Both the position numbers and the translations under genes were made by a program. Of a stretch of 64,000 bases of DNA, positions 39,786-48,494 are shown piece by piece; position 1 is the first letter of the stretch, and each line of letters starts with the position of its first letter. The stretch covers positions 248,001 to 312,000 of the forward strand of contig NZ_CABVIY010000009.1 of NCBI RefSeq assembly GCF_902498195.1, given 5' to 3'. The stretch is from Pseudomonas fluorescens. GTDB taxonomy: Bacteria; Pseudomonadota; Gammaproteobacteria; Pseudomonadales; Pseudomonadaceae. A model generated the notes under the pieces. It was not told where the DNA came from, did no database searches, and saw only the letters and a program-made list of their open reading frames with translations.

Positions 39786-40654
39786 TTCAAACCGACAAAC
39801 TGCCAATAGAAGTCGGTTATTTGACCACCCCAGAGCAAGGCAATCCAGCCGGCAATGACCAGATAGGGGCCAAAGGGGATCGGCGTCGAGGTTTTTGCCC
39901 CGCGCACGCGCAGGTAAATCATGCCGATGAGCGCCCCCACCAGGGAGGAGAGCAGGACCGTCAGCGGCAGAATCTGCCAGCCGCCCCAGGCCCCCAGCAT
40001 CGCCAGCAGCTTGAAGTCGCCATGGCCCATGCCGTCCTTGCCGGTGATCAGCTTGAACAACCAGAACACCGACCACAGCAGCAGGTAGCCGGCGATGGCG
40101 CCCCATAGCGCGTCATGCACCGGCACGAACAGGCCGAAGCTGTTGACGATCAGCCCGAGCCACAGCAGCGGCAGCACCAGCACGTCCGGCAGCAACTGAT
40201 GTTCGGCGTCGATCTGGCTCATGGCCAACAGGCCCCAGGTCAGGATCAGCGCCATGCATGCTTGCCAGCCAAAACCGAAGTGCCAGGCAATGAAAGCAGA
40301 CAACAGGCCGCAGGCCAGTTCGGTCAGCGGGTAACGTTTGCTGATCGGCGCCGCGCAGCCTGAGCAGCGCCCGCGCAGAAACGCAAAACTGAGCAGCGGT
40401 ATGTTTTCCCAGGCACGAATCCGGTGGCCGCAGTGCGGGCATTCGGAGTGCGGCAGCAGCAGATTGTAGGTCGGCGGCAGCGTTTCACCGGGCAACCCGA
40501 GGATTTCATGGGCCTGCACGCGCCACTCGCGTTCGAGCATCTTCGGCAGGCGCCAGATCAGTACGTTGAGAAAACTGCCGACCAGCAGGCCCAGCACGCC
40601 GGCGATGACAACAAAGGCCAGTGGGTAAAGGTTCAGGATTTCGTCGAGGGGCAT
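39782..40654 (-). CDS. pilD: Prepilin peptidase / N-methyltransferase PilD
   Basis: Membrane aspartic protease that cuts type III prepilin leaders and methylates the new N-terminus. The 290-residue protein has the cytoplasmic zinc loop with C72, C75, C97 and C100 (CPHC, CSGC), and the catalytic aspartates D149 (SQIDAEHQLLPD) and D213 (GMGHGDFKLLA). Its substrates here are PilA, PilE, FimU, PilV, PilW, PilX and the extra pseudopilin. One base separates it from pilC. Confidence 0.97.
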   Translation of the reverse strand: MPLDEILNLYPLAFVVIAGVLGLLVGSFLNVLIWRLPKMLEREWRVQAHEILGLPGETLPPTYNLLLPHSECPHCGHRIRAWENIPLLSFAFLRGRCSGCAAPISKRYPLTELACGLLSAFIAWHFGFGWQACMALILTWGLLAMSQIDAEHQLLPDVLVLPLLWLGLIVNSFGLFVPVHDALWGAIAGYLLLWSVFWLFKLITGKDGMGHGDFKLLAMLGAWGGWQILPLTVLLSSLVGALIGMIYLRVRGAKTSTPIPFGPYLVIAGWIALLWGGQITDFYWQFVGLK

Positions 40655-40655
40655 G

Positions 40656-41873
40656 TCAGATCGCTGCGCCGAGTTGGAAGATGGGCAGGTACATCGCGAC
40701 CACCAGGCCGCCGACGATAACACCCAGCACCACCATGATGAACGGCTCCATCAGGCTGGTGAGGTTATCGACCATATTGTCCACCTCGTCCTCGTAGAAG
40801 CCGGCGACTTTGTCGAGCATGTCGTCCAGCGCGCCAGACTCCTCGCCAATGGCGGTCATTTGAACCGCCATGTTCGGAAAGACACCGGAGGTGCGCATGG
40901 AAAAATTCAGCTGCATGCCTGTCGAAACGTCTTGCCTGATGCGCAGTACCGCACGCTTGAACACCACGTTGCCGGTGGCGCCGGCCACCGAATCCAGGGC
41001 TTCGACCAAGGGCACGCCGGCCGCGAAGGTGGTCGACAGCGTACGGGCGAAACGGGCCACGGCGGATTTGTACATCAGGGTCCCCACCAGCGGCAGTTTC
41101 AGCAGCCAGGCGTCCATGCGATCACGAAAACCTTGGGACGTCTTGAAGGCGTGGCGCACCGCGAAGGCCGCCACGAGCATCGCGCCGAGCATCGCCCACC
41201 ACCAGTCCTGCATGAACCGCGACAGGCCGATGACCATAACGGTAAAGGCCGGCAGTTCGGCGCCAAAGCCTTCGAACACCGACTGGAACTGCGGCACCAC
41301 CTTGACCAGCAGGATCCCGGTCACAATGGTTGCGACGAACACGACCACCAGCGGGTAAGTCATGGCTTTCTTGATCTTGGCCTTGAGGCTTTCGCTCTTT
41401 TCCTTGTAGGTCGCGACCCGTTCCAGCAGGGTATCCAGGGCGCCGGCCTGCTCGCCGGCATCCACCAGGTTGCAGTACAGCTCATCGAAGTAGCGAGGCT
41501 TTTTACGCAGGGCGGCGGCGAAGCTGTTGCCCGCCGCGACTTCCTGCTTGACCTCGTCCACCAGCGTGCGCATGGCCGGGTTGTCGAAACCTTCGGCAAT
41601 GATGTCGAATGACTGCAACAGCGGCACGCCGGCTTTCATCATGGTCGCCATCTGCCGGGTAAAGAGGGCAATGTCCTGGGCCTTGATGCGCTTGCCCAGG
41701 TTGAACAGTGACGTGGTTTTCTTGCGAACCCTGGCGGGATTGATGCCTTGTTTGCGCAGTTGCGCCTTGATCAGTGCCGGGTTTTGACCGCTCAACTCAC
41801 CGGTGACCTTGGTGCCTTTGCGGTCAGTGCCTTCCCAGGCATAAATGCTGATTTTTGCTGCTTTGACCGCCAT
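40656..41873 (-). CDS. pilC: Type IV pilus platform protein PilC
   Basis: Inner-membrane platform of the pilus machine that works with the PilB motor. The 405-residue product has two GspF domains, each with the family stretch (LFTRQMATMMKAGVPLLQSFDI; RFARTLSTTFAAGVPLVEALDS) and three membrane segments (MTYPLVVVFVATIVTGILLV; FIMVVLGVIVGGLVVAMYLP). Gap of two bases to pilB. Confidence 0.97.
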   Translation of the reverse strand: MAVKAAKISIYAWEGTDRKGTKVTGELSGQNPALIKAQLRKQGINPARVRKKTTSLFNLGKRIKAQDIALFTRQMATMMKAGVPLLQSFDIIAEGFDNPAMRTLVDEVKQEVAAGNSFAAALRKKPRYFDELYCNLVDAGEQAGALDTLLERVATYKEKSESLKAKIKKAMTYPLVVVFVATIVTGILLVKVVPQFQSVFEGFGAELPAFTVMVIGLSRFMQDWWWAMLGAMLVAAFAVRHAFKTSQGFRDRMDAWLLKLPLVGTLMYKSAVARFARTLSTTFAAGVPLVEALDSVAGATGNVVFKRAVLRIRQDVSTGMQLNFSMRTSGVFPNMAVQMTAIGEESGALDDMLDKVAGFYEDEVDNMVDNLTSLMEPFIMVVLGVIVGGLVVAMYLPIFQLGAAI

Positions 41874-41875
41874 GT

Positions 41876-43576
41876 TCAGTCCTTGGTGACCCGGTTGATT
41901 TCTTCAAGGCTGGTGATGCCTTGCATGGCTTTGAGCAGGCCTGAGGTGCGCAGGTCATTGAAGCCGTCCCTGCGCATTTGCTCATCGATTTGCAGCGAGT
42001 TGCCATCGGCCATGATCAACCGTTGCAAGTCCGGGGTGTTCTTCACCACTTCATAAATGCCCACTCGCCCTTTATAGCCGCCGTTGCACAGTTCGCAACC
42101 GACCGGCTCATAGATCGTGAATGTGCCGATGCGTTCCTCGGGGAAGCCTTCTTTGAGTAGTGTCTGGCGCGGGACGTCGAGGGGCGCCCGGCAATGGCTG
42201 CACAGTTTGCGTGCCAGGCGCTGGGCGATGATCAGGCTGACGGAAGTGGCGATGTTGAAACCCTGGATGCCCATGTTCTGCAGGCGGGTCAGGGTTTGCG
42301 CGGCGCTGTTGGTGTGCAGGGTCGACAACACCAGGTGCCCGGTCTGGGCGGCCTTGATGGCGATTTCGGCGGTTTCGAGGTCACGGATCTCGCCGACCAT
42401 GATGACGTCCGGGTCCTGGCGCAGAAACGAGCGCAGCGCCTGGGCAAAATCCAGGCCCTGCCTGGGATTGACGTTGACCTGGTTGATGCCTTCCATGTTG
42501 ATCTCCACCGGGTCTTCGGCGGTCGAGATGTTGATGTCCACGGTGTTGAGAATGTTCAGCCCGGTGTACAGCGACACGGTTTTGCCCGAACCGGTGGGGC
42601 CGGTTACCAAAATCATGCCCTGTGGCTGCTTGAGGGCGCTCATGTACAGCTCTTGCTGTTCAGGCTCGTAGCCGAGGGCGTCGATGCCCATTTGCGCGCT
42701 GGACGGGTCGAGGATCCGGATCACCACTTTCTCGCCCCACAGGGTCGGCAGGGTATTGACGCGGAAATCGATGGATTTGCTCTTGGACAGGCGCATCTTG
42801 ATCCGCCCGTCCTGGGGCTTGCGACGCTCGGAGATGTCGAGGCTGGCCATGACTTTCAGCCGAGCCGCGATGCGGTTGGCCAACTGGACCGGTGGTTTTG
42901 CCACTTCGCGCAGCATGCCGTCGGTGCGCATGCGCACGCGGTAGATTTTTTCGTAGGGCTCGAAATGCAGGTCGGAGGAGCCGCTTCGGATCGCATCGAG
43001 CAGCATCTTGTGGACGAAGCGCACCACCGGCGCGTCGTCGGCATCCTGGCCGACGATGGCGTCCTCGCGCGGGTCATCGATCGTCTCGATGTCATGGCCG
43101 TCGAGGTCAACGTCGGCCATCTCTTCCAGGCCAGTGCCGTGGCTGTCGAAGAATTTCTCGATGGCATCGCTGAGCTTGTCGTCCTCCACGAGGATCGCTT
43201 CGGTGGAAAGCCCGGTGCTGAACTGGATGTCGTTGATGGCCTGGTGATTGGTCGGGTCGGAAATCCCCACGAACAACTTGTTGCCCCGACGCCAGAGCGG
43301 CAGTGCGTGGTGCTGGCGGACCAGTTTCTCGCTGACCAGTCCCTTGGGCTGGGTTTCCTTGTCCAGGCTGTTGAGGTCCATCAGGGCGATGCCGAAATGT
43401 TCGCAAGCGATCTCGGCAACCTGGCGGCTTTTCACCAGTTTGTTCTGCACCAGGTAACTGACGAGGGAGATGCGGTTGCGTTGGGCTTGTTGAGACGCCT
43501 GTTGCGCGCTTTTTTCAGTGAGCAGCCCGGCCAGGACCAATTGCTTGGCCAGGCCGCTGAGGGCGATGTCATTCAT
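41876..43576 (-). CDS. pilB: Type IV pilus extension ATPase PilB
   Basis: Hexameric ATPase that drives pilus extension. The 566-residue protein has the N-terminal GspE/MshEN domain, Walker A GPTGSGKT at 326-333, Asp box and His box regions (AEDPVEI, STLHTNSAAQTL), and the zinc tetracysteine CSHC ... CELC. It is the first gene of pilB-pilC-pilD-coaE-yacG and is divergent from pilA. The retraction ATPase PilT is not in the window. Confidence 0.97.
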   Translation of the reverse strand: MNDIALSGLAKQLVLAGLLTEKSAQQASQQAQRNRISLVSYLVQNKLVKSRQVAEIACEHFGIALMDLNSLDKETQPKGLVSEKLVRQHHALPLWRRGNKLFVGISDPTNHQAINDIQFSTGLSTEAILVEDDKLSDAIEKFFDSHGTGLEEMADVDLDGHDIETIDDPREDAIVGQDADDAPVVRFVHKMLLDAIRSGSSDLHFEPYEKIYRVRMRTDGMLREVAKPPVQLANRIAARLKVMASLDISERRKPQDGRIKMRLSKSKSIDFRVNTLPTLWGEKVVIRILDPSSAQMGIDALGYEPEQQELYMSALKQPQGMILVTGPTGSGKTVSLYTGLNILNTVDINISTAEDPVEINMEGINQVNVNPRQGLDFAQALRSFLRQDPDVIMVGEIRDLETAEIAIKAAQTGHLVLSTLHTNSAAQTLTRLQNMGIQGFNIATSVSLIIAQRLARKLCSHCRAPLDVPRQTLLKEGFPEERIGTFTIYEPVGCELCNGGYKGRVGIYEVVKNTPDLQRLIMADGNSLQIDEQMRRDGFNDLRTSGLLKAMQGITSLEEINRVTKD

Positions 43577-43737
43577 TGTGATTCCGGACCAGGACCGTTG
43601 AATGACTTATAGCCTAGTCAAGCGATGGAACCAAACCAGCGACGCTCAGGTGACAAAAAGTGTCAGATAGTGCGGATCCTCGCAGCCCCACAGCGCGCTG
43701 GCGAGGCCGTACACCCTGTCAACAGGGCGTACGGGGC

Positions 43738-43756
43738 TTGGCATGGGCTGTGCTGC
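43738..43756 (+). promoter_or_regulatory. Sigma-54 promoter of pilA
   Basis: TTGGCATGGGCTGTGCTGC has GG (43740-43741) and GC (43752-43753) at the fixed 12-base distance of -24/-12 promoters. Upstream lie TGACA-aaaag-TGTCA (43651-43665) and the palindrome CCCTGTCAACAGGG (43714-43727), both with the TGTC element reported for PilR sites. The pilA start follows about 47 bases downstream. Confidence 0.8.
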
Positions 43757-43802
43757 GACAGAATCAGATCATGAGATTTCGACTCATGCACGGAGGCTGT
43801 CT

Positions 43803-44222
43803 ATGAACACTCAAAAAGGTTTTACCCTCATCGAGCTGTTGATCGTGGTGGCGATCATCGGGATTCTCGCGACCTTTGCGATACCGGCTTATTCCAAGTA
43901 CCAGGCGCGGGCGAAGGTGACGGCGGGGCTGGCCGAGATTTCGGCATTGAAAGTGCCGTTCGAAGACCTGATGAATCAAGGGACCGATCCGGACCTGACG
44001 AAAATTGGCGGTAACACGACAACCTCCAACTGCACGACGACCGCGTCGGGCAAAGCCGCGGATGGCACGGGCACGATTGCTTGCACCATCCTCAATGCGC
44101 CGGGCCCGGTGCTGAACAAAACCATTACCCTGACCCGTGCGTTGACGGGTTGGACATGCGCCACGGGCGTCGATCAGGAATTCGCGCCTAAAGGCTGCAC
44201 CGGCGTTGTACCTAAAGCCTGA
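43803..44222 (+). CDS. pilA: Major type IV pilin PilA
   Basis: Structural subunit of the pilus. The 139-residue prepilin starts MNTQKGFTLIELLIVVAIIG; PilD cuts after Gly6 and Glu is at +5. Four cysteines follow: SNC and IAC in the middle and WTC and KGC at the end, the latter pair closing the receptor-binding D-loop. Start at 43803 is fixed by the leader and GGAGG upstream. Own terminator follows. Regulated by PilS/PilR through the sigma-54 promoter. No pilin glycosylation gene (tfpO/pilO type) follows it. Confidence 0.97.
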   Translation: MNTQKGFTLIELLIVVAIIGILATFAIPAYSKYQARAKVTAGLAEISALKVPFEDLMNQGTDPDLTKIGGNTTTSNCTTTASGKAADGTGTIACTILNAPGPVLNKTITLTRALTGWTCATGVDQEFAPKGCTGVVPKA

Positions 44223-44240
44223 TCCCTTGGGTGCAACACC

Positions 44241-44272
44241 AATACCTCGCCTCTGGCGGGGTATTTTTTTTA
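44241..44272 (+). terminator. Rho-independent terminator of pilA
   Basis: AATACCTCGCC, loop tct, GGCGGGGTATT then eight T: an 11-pair stem with one G-T pair, 18 bases after the pilA stop. Confidence 0.9.
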
Positions 44273-44371
44273 ATGGCCGGTCGATAAATCGGCTCATCTG
44301 GAAAATCCCCGATATTTCATGGCCTTAGGCCTTCTACAAAACCTGCAACTTGCATGTAGAGAAAGAGCAAC

Positions 44372-44388
44372 TCATGCATTTTGCATGA
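44372..44388. promoter_or_regulatory. TGCATG inverted repeat upstream of the BON gene
   Basis: TCATGCA-ttt-TGCATGA is a perfect inverted repeat, and another TGCATG lies at 44351-44356. It is centred about 98 bases before the predicted start of transcription of the BON gene, a usual distance for a sigma-54 activator site. The rest of 44273-44450 is AT-rich, with ttataagga repeated twice, and holds no gene. Confidence 0.5.
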
Positions 44389-44450
44389 TTACGGAAAATG
44401 ACCAATTTTATAACTTATTGATTTATAAGGATTTATAAGGTGTCTCAAAG

Positions 44451-44468
44451 TTGGCACAGCGTTCGCAA
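44451..44468 (+). promoter_or_regulatory. Sigma-54 promoter of the BON-domain gene
   Basis: TTGGCACAGCGTTCGCAA has TGGCAC at -24 and CGCA at -12 with the exact GG to GC spacing. Transcription should start near 44478, 55 bases before the ATG at 44533. Confidence 0.8.
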
Positions 44469-44532
44469 TATCTCTGGTAACCCTGCTGACAAGACACCCA
44501 GCAGACTTTCCAGAAAAACAGGAGTTACTCGT

Positions 44533-44886
44533 ATGAAGAAGTTCGCTATCGCTGCCGCTACTGCTACCGCGCTGACCCTGACCATGGCCAATGCTGCGTT
44601 TGCACAGACTCAAGCCACCCAGGCTCCTCTGACACTGGCAGCCGGTGAAATGACCAAGGCCACGGAAGCCGGTTCCGATACCTGGATTACCACCAAAGTC
44701 AAAACCGACCTGGTTACCGAAAAAGGCATTCCTGGCACCGACATCAAAGTTGAAACCAACAAAGGCGTTGTGTCCCTGTCGTCCACTGTTGCAGTGACCG
44801 ATGCCCAGAAAGCCACCGCCGTGGCAATCACCAAGAAAATCAAAGGCGTCAAGGCGGTTTCCGCCGACGGCCTGAAAGCCGAGTAA
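44533..44886 (+). CDS. BON domain periplasmic protein
   Basis: A 117-residue precursor. Residues 1-24 (MKKFAIAAATATALTLTMANAAFA) are a signal peptide. The rest is one BON domain: DTWITTKVKTDLVTEKGIPG, IKVETNKGVVSLSSTV and ITKKIKGVKAVSADGLK. BON proteins bind phospholipid or cell surface and are often envelope-stress or osmotic proteins (OsmY type). A GGAG ribosome site precedes the ATG at 44533; the upstream Met at 44440 would lie before the promoter. Transcribed from a sigma-54 promoter, which is unusual for the family. Confidence 0.9.
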   Translation: MKKFAIAAATATALTLTMANAAFAQTQATQAPLTLAAGEMTKATEAGSDTWITTKVKTDLVTEKGIPGTDIKVETNKGVVSLSSTVAVTDAQKATAVAITKKIKGVKAVSADGLKAE

Positions 44887-44993
44887 GGCAAGGCTTCTCG
44901 CCTGGACTGGGAGAAGGCGCGGCAGGCGGGCCGAGGTATACGTCTGTCGCATCTTTAGGAGTTCATGCGAACGGCCATAAGGATGTGGCCATT

Positions 44994-45027
44994 ACAGGCC
45001 CCGGCATTCGTGTCGGGGCCTGTTCTA
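44994..45027 (+). terminator. Terminator after the BON gene
   Basis: ACAGGCCCCG and CGGGGCCTGT form a 10-bp stem around ten bases, followed by tct. Confidence 0.7.
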
Positions 45028-45041
45028 TTCCGGGCAACACA

Positions 45042-45145
45042 AACCCCCTGTAGGAGCGAGCCTGCTCGCGATAGCGGTCTGTCATTCAACATCCGAGTTG
45101 CCTGACAGACCGCTATCGCGAGCAGGCTCGCTCCTACAGGGGGTT
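45042..45145. repeat. REP family B element with 43-base perfect arms
   Basis: The left arm starts aaccccctgtaggagcgagc and continues for 43 bases; the right arm at 45103-45145 is its exact inverse, with an 18-base loop. It contains the gagcgagcctgctcgcga version of the REP. It separates the BON gene from the convergent DUF2845 gene. Confidence 0.9.
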
Positions 45146-45154
45146 GTGGTGGTC

Positions 45155-45454
45155 TTAGTTACCGCGTTTGCTGGTGATCTGCTTCAAGCGATTGCCCTCG
45201 AACCGCAGGTACTGATACATCCCGCCATTCGGTCCGTAGGTCCATTCCTCGACCTGGAACTCTTCCCGTCGATTGGCGCTGCGTTTGTAGCCCAGCAGGT
45301 CGCGGCTGGCCGGTTCGCCGCACTTTTGCAGCACTTCGCTCGACCGGTCGCCGACGCTGACCAATTGGCTGCCGCAGCGCAAAGTGTCCGCCGCCCAGGC
45401 CTGGCTCGCGGCCATCGCCAGCGCCAGTGCGAGCAGCAGCCTTTTGGCCATCAC
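45155..45454 (-). CDS. DUF2845 periplasmic protein
   Basis: A 99-residue precursor with signal peptide MMAKRLLLALALAMAASQAWA and two cysteines in the mature part (TLRCGSQLVSVGDRSSEVLQKCGEPASRD), then EEWTYGPNGGMYQYLRFEGNRLKQI. The pattern resembles SmpA/OmlA-type or DUF2845 small proteins. Function unknown. It overlaps the end of the DUF748 gene by four bases, so it is probably co-transcribed with it. Confidence 0.85.
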   Translation of the reverse strand: MMAKRLLLALALAMAASQAWAADTLRCGSQLVSVGDRSSEVLQKCGEPASRDLLGYKRSANRREEFQVEEWTYGPNGGMYQYLRFEGNRLKQITSKRGN

Positions 45455-48402
45455 TCGGCGTCCAGATGCATCGGCGTAACCACCTTGCCGTCTTTTTCCG
45501 CTTCGCCCAACTGCGCGTCGATGAAGTACACGCGGTCATCGGCCAGCTGGCCTTTGTCGACCAGATAGTCCTTGATGCTGCTGGCGCGTTCCTGGCCCAA
45601 CTCGCGCAACAGCACTTCGCTGGAACTCCAGAACTGGATCACGCCTTCGCGCATCTTGGCTGTTCGATCTTCCTTGCCCAGGTCTTTCCATTCGGCAGGC
45701 GGCTGGGTTTTCAGGCGTGTGCGGTAGATGCCCTCCAGCAGCGGACCTTTCTCGCTGTCGGGTACTTCCAGCAAAGCGGCTTTGGCCGGAACCTTTTCAC
45801 CGCGACGCTGGAGCATTTTGTAGTAGTTGTACTGGTATTCCCGTTCCAGGCGTTGCTCGGCAATCAGCGGGCCGTCGCTGCTCTTGGCGGCGGTGCCTTC
45901 GATTTCCAGGCGCAGGGCCGGGCGTTCCTTGAGGGCGTTGGACAGCTTGACCAGTGCGGCTTCAGCGTCCTTGCTCAGCTCGCTTGAACCTGGCGCGAAG
46001 GACACGCTGCCCAGGTCTTCCGAGCCACCGCCACTCACCAGTCCACCAATCAGTTTGAACGGCGCGGCGGCGGCCTTGACGATCAGGTTGCGCAGGGTCT
46101 GCCAGACAATCGGCATGACACTGAATTGCGGGTTGTTCAGGTCGCCGGACACCGGCAATTCGATGGAAATCTTGCCATCGACATCCTTGAGCAAGGCAAT
46201 CGCCAATTTCAGCGGCAGGCTCACGGCGTCCGGGCTGTCGACTTTTTCACCCAGTTGTAGTTGCTCGACCACCACCTTGTTTTCGGCCTGGAGCTGGCCC
46301 TTGGTGATTTTGTAATGCAGGTCGAGATTCAGCCGGCCCTTGCGGATGCGGTAACCGGCGAACTTGCCGGAGTAGGGCGTCAGGGTGGTCAGTTCCACGC
46401 GTTTGAAGCTGGTGGCGATGTCGAGGCTGGCCATCGGGTCGAACGGGTTGACCGCGCCCTTGATGGTCACGGGCGCATAGCGGTCGACCTTGCCCTTGAC
46501 GTCGACGCTCGCCGGTTTTGCCTGGCGGCTGTCGATGGTGCCGATCTGGCCGTTGAGTTGCTGAACGGCGGTGGCGAAGTTAGGGGTCAGGCTGAAGTCG
46601 GCGAAGTTGGCCGAACCGTCGTTGATGGCAATGCCACCGATGTGGATGCCCAGGGGTTTTTCTTTGCTGGCGGGCTGGGCGGCGGCAGTCTTGGCGCCGG
46701 AATCGGCCGGTTGCGGAATGAGAAGGTCATCGACGTTGGTGGTGCGGTCATCGTTGATCATGAAACGCACGTAGGGTTGCAGCAAGTTGACCTTGTCAAT
46801 CGACAGGCTGTCGCCATGCTGGTAGTTCAGGCCTTCGACCACCACCTGCTGCCACTTGAGGAAGTCGCGGGTTTTCAGGGTGTCGAGGGTGTGCAACTGA
46901 TCGATCTGGGCACGGCCGGTGACGCTGAGGGCCAGCGGCTCGGTGCTTTTCAGGTTGACCGCCAGATCACTGCCGAGCATGCCGCTGCGCAGTTCCAGGC
47001 GAATGAACGGGTTGATGTAGGACTGCGCGACACGCAGGTCGATGTCCTTGGTCTGCACATTGAGCCTGGCGCTGACCGGGGCCAGGTTGACCTCGCCATC
47101 GGCCATGATCCTGCCTTGTTTGCCCACCCCGGTGTCGAGCTTGAGGGTGAAGGGCGAGCCATTGAGGCTGTCGAACTTCTGCAGATCGAGATTCAGCGGG
47201 CTCAGTTCGAGTTCCACGACGGGCTGTGCCTTGCGGTCCGCCAGATGCACCTTGTAATCGCGCAGTTGCACATCGTTGAGCAGCACCTGCCAGGGTTTGC
47301 TCGCTGGCGCCGGCTCGGGTTTTGGCGAGTCGGCCGCCGCCGGGGTGCTTGGTGGTTCGGCGTTGGCCTTGGCCGCGGGTTTGGACGGCTGGCTGGCGAA
47401 CAGCTTCTGCCAATCGAGCTGGCCATCGGCTTCCAGGGCTGCCCAAGTTTCCAGTTTCTGGCTGCGGACCTTGCCAACGACCACTTGCTGCTTGGCCAGG
47501 TCGACCGTGGTGTCGCTGACGTCCAGGCGTGCGAGCTTCACCAGTGGCCGACCGTCCGGCGCCTTGATGGCGAAGGGGGCGACACTGAGGGCGACGTTGC
47601 TCAGCAGCAGTTCGGTTTCTTTGGACAGGTTGATTTTGTAATCAGTACTGAGGGTGTAGACGCCGTCTTCGAGTACCAGTGGCACCGCATCGCGCACATA
47701 GGGCCAGAAGGCTTTCATCTTGCCGTCGGTGACCTTCAGCTTGCCTTCGGAGGCAATCGGGATGAGGCTGAAGTTACCGGTCCAGTCGATCTGCCCGCCA
47801 TGCGGTCCAATGGCCACCAGGGTCATGTCGGCACTGTCTTCAGGCAAGGTGCTGAGGTTTTTCAGCTCGAAGTCGAGTTTGTCGTAGAGAAATTCGATGG
47901 GTTCGCTGGGGCGTTCATCCTGGAAGTGCACCGCGCCGCCCGCCAGTTTGATGCTGTCGATGCGCAGCGGGAATGGCTTGGCGTCGGGATCGGCGGGTGT
48001 CGGCTCGCTCGCTGGCAGTTTGAACAGGCCTAGCAGGTTGAGTTTGCCGTCCTTGCCAAAGAGCACTTCGGTTTTGGGTTTGTCCAGTTCGATGTTGGAC
48101 AGGTGAAGCGCCTTGGTCCAGAGACTGTCGAGTTGCAGGTTGGCATACAGGCGTTCGAAGCCGACCTGTTCCTTGCCGGGCTCGCCAATGTTCAGGCCCC
48201 AAAGGGTCACTTCAAGGCTGAAAGGGTTGAGTTCGATTCGCTGGATCGTGGCGGGGGTCGTCGCGTAGTTGGCCAACTGTTGGTTGGCTATCCGCAAGGC
48301 GATGCCTGGCAAAATCAGAAAACCCAGCAGGCTGTAGAGAGCCAGAGCAGTCAACAAGGCGCCGAGGGCGCGAATCAATCCTTTGTACATGTGTGGCTTC
48401 AT
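45451..48402 (-). CDS. AsmA-like DUF748 protein with OmpA-like C-terminus
   Basis: A 983-residue envelope protein of the DUF748 group, related to AsmA/TamB-like bridging proteins. One N-terminal membrane anchor (LIRALGALLTALALYSLLGFLI) precedes a long beta-rich periplasmic part (ATTPATIQRIELNPFSLEVTLWGLNIGEP). A Pro/Ala-rich linker lies near residues 340-370. The C-terminal part SFAPGSSELSKDAEAALVKL ... LGQERASSIKDYLVDKGQL looks like an OmpA-type peptidoglycan-binding domain with an insertion. The start is uncertain: 48402 or 48390. Role in lipid transport or envelope strength is inference. Confidence 0.85.
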   Translation of the reverse strand: MKPHMYKGLIRALGALLTALALYSLLGFLILPGIALRIANQQLANYATTPATIQRIELNPFSLEVTLWGLNIGEPGKEQVGFERLYANLQLDSLWTKALHLSNIELDKPKTEVLFGKDGKLNLLGLFKLPASEPTPADPDAKPFPLRIDSIKLAGGAVHFQDERPSEPIEFLYDKLDFELKNLSTLPEDSADMTLVAIGPHGGQIDWTGNFSLIPIASEGKLKVTDGKMKAFWPYVRDAVPLVLEDGVYTLSTDYKINLSKETELLLSNVALSVAPFAIKAPDGRPLVKLARLDVSDTTVDLAKQQVVVGKVRSQKLETWAALEADGQLDWQKLFASQPSKPAAKANAEPPSTPAAADSPKPEPAPASKPWQVLLNDVQLRDYKVHLADRKAQPVVELELSPLNLDLQKFDSLNGSPFTLKLDTGVGKQGRIMADGEVNLAPVSARLNVQTKDIDLRVAQSYINPFIRLELRSGMLGSDLAVNLKSTEPLALSVTGRAQIDQLHTLDTLKTRDFLKWQQVVVEGLNYQHGDSLSIDKVNLLQPYVRFMINDDRTTNVDDLLIPQPADSGAKTAAAQPASKEKPLGIHIGGIAINDGSANFADFSLTPNFATAVQQLNGQIGTIDSRQAKPASVDVKGKVDRYAPVTIKGAVNPFDPMASLDIATSFKRVELTTLTPYSGKFAGYRIRKGRLNLDLHYKITKGQLQAENKVVVEQLQLGEKVDSPDAVSLPLKLAIALLKDVDGKISIELPVSGDLNNPQFSVMPIVWQTLRNLIVKAAAAPFKLIGGLVSGGGSEDLGSVSFAPGSSELSKDAEAALVKLSNALKERPALRLEIEGTAAKSSDGPLIAEQRLEREYQYNYYKMLQRRGEKVPAKAALLEVPDSEKGPLLEGIYRTRLKTQPPAEWKDLGKEDRTAKMREGVIQFWSSSEVLLRELGQERASSIKDYLVDKGQLADDRVYFIDAQLGEAEKDGKVVTPMHLDAE

Positions 48403-48494
48403 CTGTCTGAACCGGAGTGCCTTGGAGTATGGCACGCGTTTCCGGTTCCGAAGTATTCGCCCAATCGAGGTTTTTCAGATTTGTCTGACGTGGA

